Shown here one piece after another: positions 24,200 through 31,558 of a DNA stretch of 64,000 bases. Each line of letters starts with the position of its first letter. The first letter of the stretch is position 1. The position numbers were made by a program, and so were the translations under genes. The notes below the pieces were generated by a model that saw only the letters and a list, made by a program, of their open reading frames with translations, was not told the origin of the DNA and did no database searches. Source of the DNA: Blastococcus sp. HT6-4 (GTDB lineage: Bacteria; Actinomycetota; Actinomycetes; Mycobacteriales; Geodermatophilaceae); the NCBI RefSeq assembly GCF_039679125.1, contig NZ_CP155551.1, positions 4,030,001-4,094,000 of the forward strand, in the 5' to 3' direction.

Positions 24200-24718
24200 A
24201 TGGCGAAACGGACCTCGGTCGGGACGATCGGCAAGGGCAGGCGAGGGATCAGCACGCTGGGGTGGGCGCTGCGGGGCGCGGCCGCCGGTGCGGCGGGCAC
24301 GACGGCGCTCAACGCGGTCACCTACCTGGACATGGTGGTGCGCGGCCGCGGCAGCAGTTCCACCCCGGAGAAGACGGTGGAGAAGCTCGCCGACAAGGCC
24401 CACGTGCAGATCCCCGGGGACGACGAGACGCGGCAGAACCGGCTGCAGGGGCTCGGCCCGATGACCGGGCTGCTGGCCGGCGTCGGCGTCGGCGTCACCG
24501 TGGGCCTGGTGCGGGCCTCGGGCTTCCGGGCGCAGCCGCTCGTGGGCACCCTGCTGACCACCCTCGGCGTGCTCGTCGCGGCCAACGGGCCGATGACGGC
24601 GCTCGGCGTGACCGACCCCCGCACGTGGTCGGCCACCGACTGGCTCAGCGACCTGGTGCCGCACGTCGTCTACGGCGCCGTCGTCAAGACCACGATGGAC
24701 GCGTTCGACCGCCCCTGA
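24200..24718 (+). CDS. Hypothetical membrane protein
   Basis: A 172-residue protein with a basic N-terminus (MAKRTSVGTIGKGRRG), a Gly/Ala-rich first hydrophobic stretch (LGWALRGAAAGAAGTTALNA), a polar middle KTVEKLADKAHVQIPGDDET and a second hydrophobic region GLLAGVGVGVTVGLV followed by LVGTLLTTLGVLVA. It ends in a WLSDLVPHVVYGAVVKTTMD helix. Two or three membrane passes are likely. It looks like a conserved actinobacterial protein but no named family is recognised. It lies 29 bases after the regulator gene. Confidence 0.6.
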   Translation: MAKRTSVGTIGKGRRGISTLGWALRGAAAGAAGTTALNAVTYLDMVVRGRGSSSTPEKTVEKLADKAHVQIPGDDETRQNRLQGLGPMTGLLAGVGVGVTVGLVRASGFRAQPLVGTLLTTLGVLVAANGPMTALGVTDPRTWSATDWLSDLVPHVVYGAVVKTTMDAFDRP

Positions 24719-24738
24719 GCCCGGCCCGGCAGGGCAGG

Positions 24739-25368
24739 ATGCCCAGCGTGCACGAGATCACCAGCGAGGACGAGCTCCGGGCCCTGCTCGGCGAACCCGC
24801 CCCGGCGGCCCTGGCCAAGGAGCGGACGGCGCTCGCCGACGTCGACCGGACCTGGCTGGCCGCCTCCCCGTTCTGCCTGGTCGCGACCAGTGCCGCGGAC
24901 GGCAGCTGCGACGTCTCGCCGAAGGGTGATCCGCCCGGGTTCACCCTGGTGCTCGACGAGCGGACGATCGCCCTGCCGGAGCGGGCCGGCAACCGGCGGG
25001 CCGACGGGTACCGCAACATCCTGGCCAATCCGCACGTCGGGCTGATCTACCTGCTGCCCGGCCGCACCGACACGCTGCGCATCAACGGCCGGGCCCGGCT
25101 CACCACCGACCCCGACCTGCTGGACCGCATGGTGGTCAAGGGCCACCGTCCCGTCCTGGCCGTCGTCGTGGAGATCGACCAGGTCTTCCACCACTGCGGC
25201 AAGGCCTTCCTGCGGTCGCAGCTGTGGGACGCCGAGAGCTGGCGGCCCGACGCCGTTCCGCCGCGGGCCCGCATCGCGCACGCCCTCGAACGCCGGCACG
25301 AACGGCTCGAGGACCTCGAGCGGTACTACGCCGAGCAGTACGCGGCGGGCCTCTACCCCACCGGCTGA
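24739..25368 (+). CDS. Pyridoxamine 5'-phosphate oxidase-like FMN-binding protein (MSMEG_1061 type)
   Basis: A 209-residue split-barrel flavoprotein. The diagnostic run is DVSPKGDPPGFTLVLDERTI, then PERAGNRRADGYRNIL and DTLRINGRARL, ending in FHHCGKAFLRSQLW. These match the TIGR04025 subgroup of PPOX-like proteins, whose substrate is unknown. ATG 24739 is used; GTG 24748 is a good alternative because AGGGCAGG stands nine bases ahead of it. It is a single gene and is followed by a long palindrome and the IS30 element. Confidence 0.82.
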   Translation: MPSVHEITSEDELRALLGEPAPAALAKERTALADVDRTWLAASPFCLVATSAADGSCDVSPKGDPPGFTLVLDERTIALPERAGNRRADGYRNILANPHVGLIYLLPGRTDTLRINGRARLTTDPDLLDRMVVKGHRPVLAVVVEIDQVFHHCGKAFLRSQLWDAESWRPDAVPPRARIAHALERRHERLEDLERYYAEQYAAGLYPTG

Positions 25369-25399
25369 TCCCGCCCGCGCTCCGCGCGACGATCAGCCG

Positions 25400-25461
25400 A
25401 CCTGATCATCGAGCGTCCTCCCTCACCGCCCACCGTGAGGGAGGACGCAGCATGATCAGGT
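25400..25461. repeat. Long imperfect palindrome next to the IS30 element
   Basis: Arms 25400-25426 and 25435-25461 pair over 27 positions, broken only by a 3-base symmetric mismatch, around the 8-base loop CGCCCACC. The outer part is ACCTGATCAT/ATGATCAGGT and the inner part GCGTCCTCCCTCAC/GTGAGGGAGGACGC. It is 31 bases after the flavoprotein gene and could act as a terminator, but it is far longer than other terminators here and may be a dispersed repeat copy. Confidence 0.8.
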
Positions 25462-25470
25462 GAGGTGGAT

Positions 25471-25491
25471 TCAAGGAGTGGTCGCAACACC
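25471..25491 (+). repeat. IS30-family left terminal inverted repeat
   Basis: TCAAGGAGTGGTCGCAACACC; its inverse partner is at 26677-26697. The transposase stop codon lies in the outermost three bases of this repeat. Confidence 0.7.
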
Positions 25492-26658
25492 GGTTGATTG
25501 ATCACTGGAGAGTAGGGCGGCCATGGCTTCGGCGGGGGTGTCCCAGCCGAGTGTTTTGCGGGGGCGGCCATTGAGTTCGTTGGCGACGAAGGTCAGTGCC
25601 TCGGGGTCATGGACTGAGAGGTCGGTGCCTTTGGGGAAGTACTGGCGCAGCAGCCCGTTGGTGTTCTCGTTGGTGCCTCGCTGCCAGGGTGAGCGCGGGT
25701 CGCAGAAGTAGACCGGCAGGTCGGCGGCGAGGATGATCTCGGTGTGCCGGCGCATCTCCAGGCCTTGGTCCCAGGTCAGGGAGCGCCGTAGGAATGCGGG
25801 CAAGGTGCCGATGGTGGCCACGATCTGATCGCGGACGGCGATCGGGTCCCCGGGCCCGCCCGGCAGGTGCAGCAGCATGCAGAAGCGGGTGGAACGCTCG
25901 ACCAGCGTGCCGATCGCGGAGCGGTTGTTCTTGCCCAGGATGAGGTCGCCCTCCCAATGCCCAGGAACCGCCCGGTCGGCGACCTCGGCCGGCCGTTCGC
26001 TGATCATGACCTTGTCCGGAATACGCCGGTCGGGATCGGCGCGGCCATCGACCCGCTTGCGCGGCTTGCGGATCGCCCGGCCGGTGCGCAGGCAGCTAGC
26101 CAGCTCCCGACGTAGTTCACCGCGGCCTTGGACGTAGAGCGCCCGGTAGATCGTCTCGTGAGAGGCCTCCATCGCCTCATCGTCGGGGAACCGCCGCCGC
26201 AGTCGGGCGGCGATCTCCTCCGGGGACCACTTCCTGGACAGATCGGCCTGCACCGCCACCCGCAGCGGCTCGTGCTCCAGCTTGCGCCGCTTGGGTCGCC
26301 GAGCCCGCGCCTCGGCAGCCCGCTGAGCATGGACTGCCCGATACGGCTTGCGCCCCGGCGGCCGGTTGCGGCGCAGCTCGCGGCTGATCGTGGACCGATC
26401 ACGGCCGATCCGACGGGCGATCTCGGCCTGGCTGCACCCGGCGGCCAGGCCCCGCGAGATCTCTTCCCGCTCGGACAACGACAACAACCGGCCGCTCGGC
26501 TCGCTCAGGTCTACAGGTGCCACCCCGCCACACTCACGGAACCATCGCCGCGCCACGACCTGATCCACCCGGGCCTCAGCGGCGGCTGCAGCGGTCGAGG
26601 CACCCCGCCTCACCACCGCCCGCCAGAACCGCCGCTCCTTCTCCCGCGTCACCGCCAC
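25471..26658 (-). CDS. IS30-family transposase
   Basis: About 395 residues with an N-terminal helix-turn-helix (LSEREEISRGLAAGCSQAEI followed by ARRIGRDRSTISRELRRN) that is diagnostic for IS30. The DDE catalytic core shows Asp in GHWEGDLILGK, Asp in LTWDQGLEM and Glu in WQRGTNENTNGLLRQYFPKG. The frame is uninterrupted and appears intact. The start is uncertain: GTG at 26664, 26658 or 26652; 26658 has a G-run seven bases ahead. The frame stays open beyond the element into the neighbouring hydrolase gene region by chance. Confidence 0.9.
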   Translation of the reverse strand: MAVTREKERRFWRAVVRRGASTAAAAAEARVDQVVARRWFRECGGVAPVDLSEPSGRLLSLSEREEISRGLAAGCSQAEIARRIGRDRSTISRELRRNRPPGRKPYRAVHAQRAAEARARRPKRRKLEHEPLRVAVQADLSRKWSPEEIAARLRRRFPDDEAMEASHETIYRALYVQGRGELRRELASCLRTGRAIRKPRKRVDGRADPDRRIPDKVMISERPAEVADRAVPGHWEGDLILGKNNRSAIGTLVERSTRFCMLLHLPGGPGDPIAVRDQIVATIGTLPAFLRRSLTWDQGLEMRRHTEIILAADLPVYFCDPRSPWQRGTNENTNGLLRQYFPKGTDLSVHDPEALTFVANELNGRPRKTLGWDTPAEAMAALLSSDQSTGVATTP

Positions 26659-26665
26659 GCCCACC

Positions 26666-26704
26666 CCCGGGCTCAGGGAGTTGCAACGACCCCCTGAGCC
26701 CGGG
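26666..26704. repeat. 13-bp perfect palindrome spanning the right end of the IS30 element
   Basis: CCCGGGCTCAGGG (26666-26678) and CCCTGAGCCCGGG (26692-26704) are perfect inverted copies around 13 bases; the right arm crosses the IS boundary at 26697/26698. It may be a chance of insertion next to a GC-rich sequence or a feature that recruits the transposase. Confidence 0.6.
26677..26697 (-). repeat. IS30-family right terminal inverted repeat
   Basis: Read inward as TCAGGGGGTCGTTGCAACTCC, matching the left end at 16 of 21 positions. Confidence 0.7.
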
Positions 26705-26741
26705 TGAGCTGATCGTGGCGCGGGGTGAGCCGGACGGTCCT

Positions 26742-28067
26742 TCAGCAGCGCCAGCCGCGCTCGTCCACGCCGCCGGGCACGGGAGCCGCGGGGTCGTAGG
26801 GCCTGCGGGTGAAGACGAAGGTGTCCAGGTCCAGGTGGTCGGCGGCGATGCGCAGCGTCTCGCCGGCGAAGTAGCCGTCCAGGCCCACCCACCTGCCGTC
26901 GGCGCCGCGGGCGAACCGGCTCGCCCGCCCCGGCCGGCCGGGCAGCGGGCCGAGGTGCAGCAGCCCGCCGCCCACCGCCCGGAGCGCGTACGGCGCCGGC
27001 CCCCAGAACCAGACGCCGAGGCTCTCCAGCGGCACCGGTGACGGCGAGGGCGCCCACGGCTCGACGATCCGCGGCTCGGCGGCCCGCAGGTCGGCCAGCA
27101 GCCCGAAGACCAGCGGGTCCAGGCCGCTGGTGGTGTTGGCCAGCGAGACCGCGCCGGCCTGCTCGTCCCGGTCGACGAAGACCCCGGCGAGGAAACCCGG
27201 CATCGACCCGCCGTGCCCGACGAGCGTCCGGCCGTCCACCCGCACCACCTGCAGGCCCAGGCCGTACCCCGACCAGCCCGGCGCCGACGAGTCCACCCCG
27301 GCGGGCACGGTCATCTCCTCGAGCGTGGCCGGGTCGAGGACGTCGGCGGTGTCGCCGAGCAGGAAGGCCGCGAACCGCCCGAGATCTGCCAGCGTGGCCC
27401 ACAGCTGACCGGCGGCGGCCATCACGCCGGCGTGGTGCTCGGGCTCGGGGAGCACGACGTCGGCCCACGGGTGCACCGCGCGGCCCTCGGCGGCGGGGGC
27501 CACCGGTCGCGGCGTCGTCCGGTCCATGCCGAGCGGCGCGAGCACCTCCGCCCGCACCGCGTCGTCCCAGGAGGTGCCCCGCAGGCGGGCCACCAGCTCC
27601 CCGAGCAGGCCGAAGCCGAGATTGGAGTAGTGGAACCGGCGGGCGGCGCCGAGGACGACATCGGTGTCCCCCAGCCCCAGCTCGTCGAGCGAGCCGCCCG
27701 GGGTCCGCTCCCACCAGCCGCCTGGGCTCTCGGCCGACGCACCGGCGAGGTGCGACAGCAGCTGCCCGACCGTCCGGTCGCCGAACGGTGTCCCCGGCAG
27801 GTGCCGGTCCAGCGGGTCGTCGAGGTGCAGGCGCCCCTCGTCGCGCAGGCGCAGGACCACCACCGCCGTCACGCTCTTGCTGATGGACCCCAGCCGGTAC
27901 TGGACGTCGGTGTGCGGCCCGGGCACGTCGCCCCGGCCGGTCGACCACACCAGGCCGCCGTCGCGGACCACCCCGGCGACCAGGCCGGGGGCCCGCCCCT
28001 CGCGCTGGACGCGAGCGGTCCGCGCCAGCAGGAGGCGGGCGGTGCTGGGGAGGACGGCCTCGGGCAT
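26742..28067 (-). CDS. Serine hydrolase, class C beta-lactamase/penicillin-binding-protein-like family
   Basis: A 441-residue hydrolase of the AmpC/EstB/DD-peptidase superfamily. The SxxK motif is Ser61-Ile-Ser-Lys64, the second motif is Tyr147-Ser-Asn149 and the third is HGG in LVGHGGSMPG. A C-terminal extension of about 110 residues ending in VDERGWRC is also found in related esterases and D-aminopeptidase-like proteins. No signal peptide is visible, so it probably works in the cytoplasm. Substrate unknown. The gene lies 44 bases from the IS30 element but is complete. Confidence 0.85.
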   Translation of the reverse strand: MPEAVLPSTARLLLARTARVQREGRAPGLVAGVVRDGGLVWSTGRGDVPGPHTDVQYRLGSISKSVTAVVVLRLRDEGRLHLDDPLDRHLPGTPFGDRTVGQLLSHLAGASAESPGGWWERTPGGSLDELGLGDTDVVLGAARRFHYSNLGFGLLGELVARLRGTSWDDAVRAEVLAPLGMDRTTPRPVAPAAEGRAVHPWADVVLPEPEHHAGVMAAAGQLWATLADLGRFAAFLLGDTADVLDPATLEEMTVPAGVDSSAPGWSGYGLGLQVVRVDGRTLVGHGGSMPGFLAGVFVDRDEQAGAVSLANTTSGLDPLVFGLLADLRAAEPRIVEPWAPSPSPVPLESLGVWFWGPAPYALRAVGGGLLHLGPLPGRPGRASRFARGADGRWVGLDGYFAGETLRIAADHLDLDTFVFTRRPYDPAAPVPGGVDERGWRC

Positions 28068-28102
28068 GACGGCGACCGTAGCGAGCCGCCCCGCCCGGCG
28101 GG

Positions 28103-28426
28103 TCAGGCGGTCAGGGCCTCGCGCGTGGGCAGCTCACCGGAGCGGGTGGCCCGCCGTTCGAACCAGACCGTGGCCAGCGGCGGGACCGAGGCGGCCAGCG
28201 CGAGCACCGTGGTGCCCCGCGACCAGCCCAGCACGCGGGCGGCGACGAGCGCGACCACGAGGTAGAGCACGAAGATCCCGCCGTGGATCGGGCCGAAGAC
28301 CTGGACGCCGACCTCTGAGGCCTCGAGCACCCGCTTGACGAACATCCCGGCCAGCAGGCCGATCCAGGACAGCGCCTCGGCGACGGCGACGATGCGGAAG
28401 GCGGTGGCGGCGGTGCGGGGGTTCAA
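28103..28426 (-). CDS. DUF3817 integral membrane protein
   Basis: A 107-residue protein with three membrane helices and the typical DUF3817 opening [19 protein letters not shown], then [20 protein letters not shown] and [20 protein letters not shown]. The tail [15 protein letters not shown] is cytoplasmic. Function unknown; the family is widespread in actinobacteria. It is divergent from the next plus-strand gene across 113 bases. Confidence 0.85.
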   Translation of the reverse strand: MNPRTAATAFRIVAVAEALSWIGLLAGMFVKRVLEASEVGVQVFGPIHGGIFVLYLVVALVAARVLGWSRGTTVLALAASVPPLATVWFERRATRSGELPTREALTA

Positions 28427-28539
28427 CGGACGTCCTCCGGTCGGTGGGGGTTCCCGATCCTCAACGCCCCGGGGCGCGACCGGGTCCCCGTCGCGGGTGT
28501 GACCTTCGCGGCAGCCGGCGGCGTGGCAGGGTCGGGCAC

Positions 28540-29097
28540 GTGCGCGGACTGGCCCGGCGGGAGTTCTGCCTGGTGCTGCTGCGCCGGATGGCCGACGTCC
28601 GTCCCGACCTCACGGCCGCGGCGCTCCCGCGGCTCGGCGCCACCCGGGCCGAGGCGCACGCCGCGCACACCCGCTGGCAGGCGCTGCAGCACTCCCCCCG
28701 GGCCCCTCGCGGGCTGGCGCTGCGCGTGGCGGTCCTCGGCCCACCGGAGGAGCTGGAGGACCGGCGCTTCGGCGACCTCGACGTCCAGGTCCGCCGCTGG
28801 CCGTTGCCGCTGTGGCCGCACCTGTGGTGGGAGATGCTCACGGGCCCGGGTGGATCGGTGCTGAACGAGCACCTGGTCCGGGCGCCGGGGTCCCGCGTCC
28901 CCGCGGCGTCGGCCGGCCGGCTGCTCGTCTGGGAGCACGTGCTCGACGACGTCGTCGGCCTGCCGGGTGCACGCGGGGTCGATCCCCGGGTGGTCACCCG
29001 CTGGGAGGTACACCTGCCCGGCGGCGTCCGTGCGGCGTTCGTCTGGGGGCTGCTCCAGCAGGTGACCGGGCCGGGTCGGGCGGCGTTCCCGCCCTGA
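28540..29097 (+). CDS. Conserved hypothetical protein
   Basis: A 185-residue protein that starts with GTG 28540 ([17 protein letters not shown]) and has GCAGGG ahead. The pattern is mixed alpha/beta with Trp-rich patches ([17 protein letters not shown]). No family is recognised. Composition is normal for the genome and the ORF sits cleanly between divergent and convergent neighbours. Confidence 0.55.
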   Translation: MRGLARREFCLVLLRRMADVRPDLTAAALPRLGATRAEAHAAHTRWQALQHSPRAPRGLALRVAVLGPPEELEDRRFGDLDVQVRRWPLPLWPHLWWEMLTGPGGSVLNEHLVRAPGSRVPAASAGRLLVWEHVLDDVVGLPGARGVDPRVVTRWEVHLPGGVRAAFVWGLLQQVTGPGRAAFPP

Positions 29098-29118
29098 CCC
29101 GGCCCCGCAGCTGAGCCG

Positions 29119-30234
29119 TCAGCTCGCGACGCGGTTGAACTTGGGGGTGGCGCCCATGGAGTCGACGCTCGCCACCTTCACGACGTCACCGGACGTCGGC
29201 GCGTGCACCATCTGGCCGTTGCCGATGTAGATGCCGATGTGGCTCACCGGGCTGTAGAAGGACACCAGGTCGCCGGGGCGGGCCTCGGCGCGGGACACCG
29301 GCTGGCCGGTGGCCGCCTGGTTGCGGCTGGCGCGCGGAAGGCTGATGCCGGCCGCCCGGTACGCGTAGCTGGTGAGTCCCGAGCAGTCGAAGGAGCCCGG
29401 CCCCGACGCGGCCCACACGTACGGCTTGCCGCGCTGGGCCATGGCCGTGTCGACGGCGATCTGCGCGGCCGAACCGTTCGCGACGACCGGCGCCGGCGGC
29501 GCGGCGCCGGGCGCGGGGGCGGTCCGCTCGGTACGGCTGGCCCGCTCCGGCGCGGCGCTGCGCTCCTCCGCCACCTCGGCGGCGTGCGCGGTGGCGTGGG
29601 CGGCCGCGGCGGCCGCTGCGGCCGCCTGCTGCTCCGCGGCGCTGAGCCGCTCGTACTGGGCCTGGTAGTCGGCGACCTGCCGCTCCAGGTCGGCCTGCTG
29701 CGCGGCGACGGCGTCGTAGGCGGCCTGCGCGTCCGCGGCGGTCGTCTCGGCGGCGGCCTGCGCCTGTGCGGCGGCGACGTTGGCCTCCGCGGCGTGGTCG
29801 AGGACGCCGTTCTGGTGGCCGGCGATCGCCTGCAGCGTGGCGACGCGGCTGACGAACTCGTCGGCCGACTCGCTGGTCATGAGGGCCTGCAGCGACCCGA
29901 GGCTCTCGCCGGTGAACGCGCTGCGCGCGACGCCCCGTACCGCCTCCTGCGCGGCGGCCAGGGCGGCGGTGGCCTGCTCCAGCTGAGCGGCCGCGGCCTC
30001 CGCGGCGGCCTGCTGGGCGTCGAGCGCATCGCGCGCCTCGTTGAACTGCTCGGTGATGATCTCGAGCTCGTGGCCGCGCTCGGCGATCAGCTGGGCGGCC
30101 TCCGCCGAGGTGCTCGGGTCTCCGGGGTCCGCGGACGCGGGAACCGCGGTCAGCAGGAGCCCGACCGTGCCGGCGAGGGCCAGACCGGCCCGGACGGTGC
30201 GGCGGCGGGCGGGCGTGCGCAGGGGGGTCGCCAT
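29119..30234 (-). CDS. Secreted NlpC/P60 peptidoglycan endopeptidase (RipA-like) with coiled-coil domain
   Basis: A 371-residue exported hydrolase. A signal peptide (RAGLALAGTVGLLLTAVPAS ending ASA) precedes an Ala/Gln-rich coiled coil of about 180 residues and an Ala/Pro/Arg linker. The C-terminal NlpC/P60 domain has the catalytic Cys in GSFDCSGLTSYAY and His in VSHIGIYIGNG, the second His in QMVHAPTSG. It would cleave the D-Glu-mDAP stem peptide bond during cell separation. ATG 30234 is chosen because an upstream in-frame ATG at 30260 abuts the riboswitch aptamer. Expression is expected to respond to c-di-AMP and possibly MtrA. Confidence 0.9.
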   Translation of the reverse strand: MATPLRTPARRRTVRAGLALAGTVGLLLTAVPASADPGDPSTSAEAAQLIAERGHELEIITEQFNEARDALDAQQAAAEAAAAQLEQATAALAAAQEAVRGVARSAFTGESLGSLQALMTSESADEFVSRVATLQAIAGHQNGVLDHAAEANVAAAQAQAAAETTAADAQAAYDAVAAQQADLERQVADYQAQYERLSAAEQQAAAAAAAAAHATAHAAEVAEERSAAPERASRTERTAPAPGAAPPAPVVANGSAAQIAVDTAMAQRGKPYVWAASGPGSFDCSGLTSYAYRAAGISLPRASRNQAATGQPVSRAEARPGDLVSFYSPVSHIGIYIGNGQMVHAPTSGDVVKVASVDSMGATPKFNRVAS

Positions 30235-30261
30235 GGTGCGGCGGCTCTCCGATCTCATCCA

Positions 30262-30397
30262 CGAGCCGCCTACCGGGTTAGCTGACGGGTTCGAGCGGGA
30301 GTTCGCCCGGCGCGACGGCACATGGCCGCCCGCGCTACACCCCAGTGCTGCGGTGGGTCCCCGGCCCGCGCACCCACAATTGTGGATGACCGGCTCG
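30262..30397 (-). ncRNA. c-di-AMP riboswitch (ydaO/yuaA type)
   Basis: On the minus strand the leader of the NlpC/P60 gene contains the conserved 3' core CGAACCCGTCAGCTAACCCG then GTAGGCGGC, and a 5' part GGGGACCCACCGCAGC/CTGGGGTGTAGC of the ydaO pattern. The closing P1 helix is a perfect 7-bp pairing of 30391-30397 with 30262-30268. The 136-nt size and the location before a cell-wall hydrolase agree with the class, which turns such genes off at high c-di-AMP. The helix CCACAATTGTGG is also inside. Confidence 0.9.
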
Positions 30398-30463
30398 ACG
30401 GCGCCCGGCGGGGTGTCACTCAAGCAGTGACGTGGGGCCCCGGCGGACGGACCCACCGTAGGG

Positions 30464-30481
30464 CCGTGACCGGACCGTGAC
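30464..30481 (-). promoter_or_regulatory. Direct repeats resembling an MtrA box upstream of the riboswitch
   Basis: CCGTGAC at 30464-30470 and again at 30475-30481 (GTCACGG on the minus strand), repeating every 11 bases, one helical turn. MtrA binds tandem GTCAC-like repeats and controls cell-wall hydrolases such as RipA in mycobacteria. The 418-base stretch 30235-30652 holds this repeat, the riboswitch, the short dyad TCACT-N5-AGTGA at 30416-30430 and no gene. Binding is inference. Confidence 0.4.
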
Positions 30482-30652
30482 AATCCCTGGGCCACATTTC
30501 CCGACCTGGACGGCTGCGCGCCTCGTCACGTTGCGCGGCACCGCCGGTCTGCGATCCGTCATCTCCCGGCCGGCGCCCCGCACGCGGCGGCGGGCGTGCG
30601 GACGGTGCGCCGGCCCCGTTTCGGCACCCCACGCGAGGACCACTACGGAGGG

Positions 30653-31558
30653 ATGCTCCCGTTCGGCACCCGGCCGTGGCCGCGTGCCCTGCTGACCGGC
30701 GTCACCTCCGGCGTACGCACCCGGCTGCGGGGCCGGGACCTGGCGCTGATCGCCGCCGGCCTGACCTTCTACGCCGGGATCGCGGTGGTGCCCCTGCTCG
30801 TGCTGGCGTTCGGCCTGACGACCTGGCTCACCTCCGCCGGCCGCGTGCACGACCTGGGGGCCCGGCTGGCCGACCTGCTGCCCGGTGACCTCGGCGCGCC
30901 GGCCGCCGTCGCGCGCCTGGTGGACGCCGGCGTGGACCTGGATCCGATCGGGGCGCTGCTGGCCCTGCTCCCGATGTCGCTCTACGGCGAGGGCCTGCGC
31001 CGCGCGCTCATGCGGTTCAGTGCCCGGAAGGAGGGGATGACCGGCTGGCGCGGCCGGCTGGCGACCCTTCCCCTCCTCGTCCTCGCGCCGGCGCTGCTGT
31101 ACCCGCTCCTGCTGGTCGCCTCGCTCATGGCCGACCTCGCCGACCGAGGTGGCGTCGCCGCCACGCTGGGGCAGGTCGCGGTGGGGTTCTACGCGGTCCT
31201 CGCGGCCCTCACCGTCCCGCTCGCGTGGGGGTTCCAGGTGGTGGGCGGCGGCCGGGTCCGCTGGCCGGCCCTGGCCGCGGGCGCGCTCTTCACCGCCGCC
31301 TGCCTGTCGGGCTTCCTCCAGGGCTTCGTGCTGTTCCTCTCCCTCCCGCTGGACCTCGGTGCACCGTTCGGCGGGCTCGACGTCGTCGGCGGGGTGGTCG
31401 CGCTCGGCCTCTGGCTGTTCCTGCTGCACCTCGTCGTGCTGTGCGGCTGGCTGGCGACGGAGTCGCTGGACGACCTGCTCGGCCGGCGGCCCGGGCCCGC
31501 CCGGCGGTCAGGAGGGCAGCCGGTCGCGCCAGGACCGGGTCTCGACCACGTCCGGTGA
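30653..31558 (+). CDS. YihY/BrkB family inner-membrane protein
   Basis: A protein of about 301 residues with the YihY/BrkB (ex-RNase BN) pattern: a cytoplasmic start then RGRDLALIAAGLTFYAGIAV, GALLALLPMSLYGEGLRRAL and a long C-terminal helix set ending LLHLVVLCGWLATESLDDLL. Six membrane helices are likely. The start is uncertain: ATG 30653, with GGAGG directly adjacent, or GTG 30596. Its last 51 bases overlap the end of the convergent penicillin-binding protein gene. Function of the family is unclear. Confidence 0.8.
   Translation: MLPFGTRPWPRALLTGVTSGVRTRLRGRDLALIAAGLTFYAGIAVVPLLVLAFGLTTWLTSAGRVHDLGARLADLLPGDLGAPAAVARLVDAGVDLDPIGALLALLPMSLYGEGLRRALMRFSARKEGMTGWRGRLATLPLLVLAPALLYPLLLVASLMADLADRGGVAATLGQVAVGFYAVLAALTVPLAWGFQVVGGGRVRWPALAAGALFTAACLSGFLQGFVLFLSLPLDLGAPFGGLDVVGGVVALGLWLFLLHLVVLCGWLATESLDDLLGRRPGPARRSGGQPVAPGPGLDHVR

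Larger units (their letters stand above)
25471..26697 (-). mobile_element. IS30-family insertion sequence, apparently complete
   Basis: A 1.2-kb element with one transposase gene and imperfect 21-bp terminal inverted repeats at 25471-25491 and 26677-26697 (16 of 21 matching). Base composition is visibly less GC-rich than the surroundings. Any 2-3-base target duplication is not obvious; the flanks read GGAT on the left and GCCC on the right. Both flanks are palindromic, which agrees with the known liking of IS30-group elements for symmetric targets. Confidence 0.85.

Noticed and set aside
25471-27948. Apparent 825-residue fusion of transposase and a longer N-terminus
   Set aside because: The upstream half is an antiparallel-frame shadow of the serine hydrolase; the transposase starts inside the IS at a GTG near 26658.
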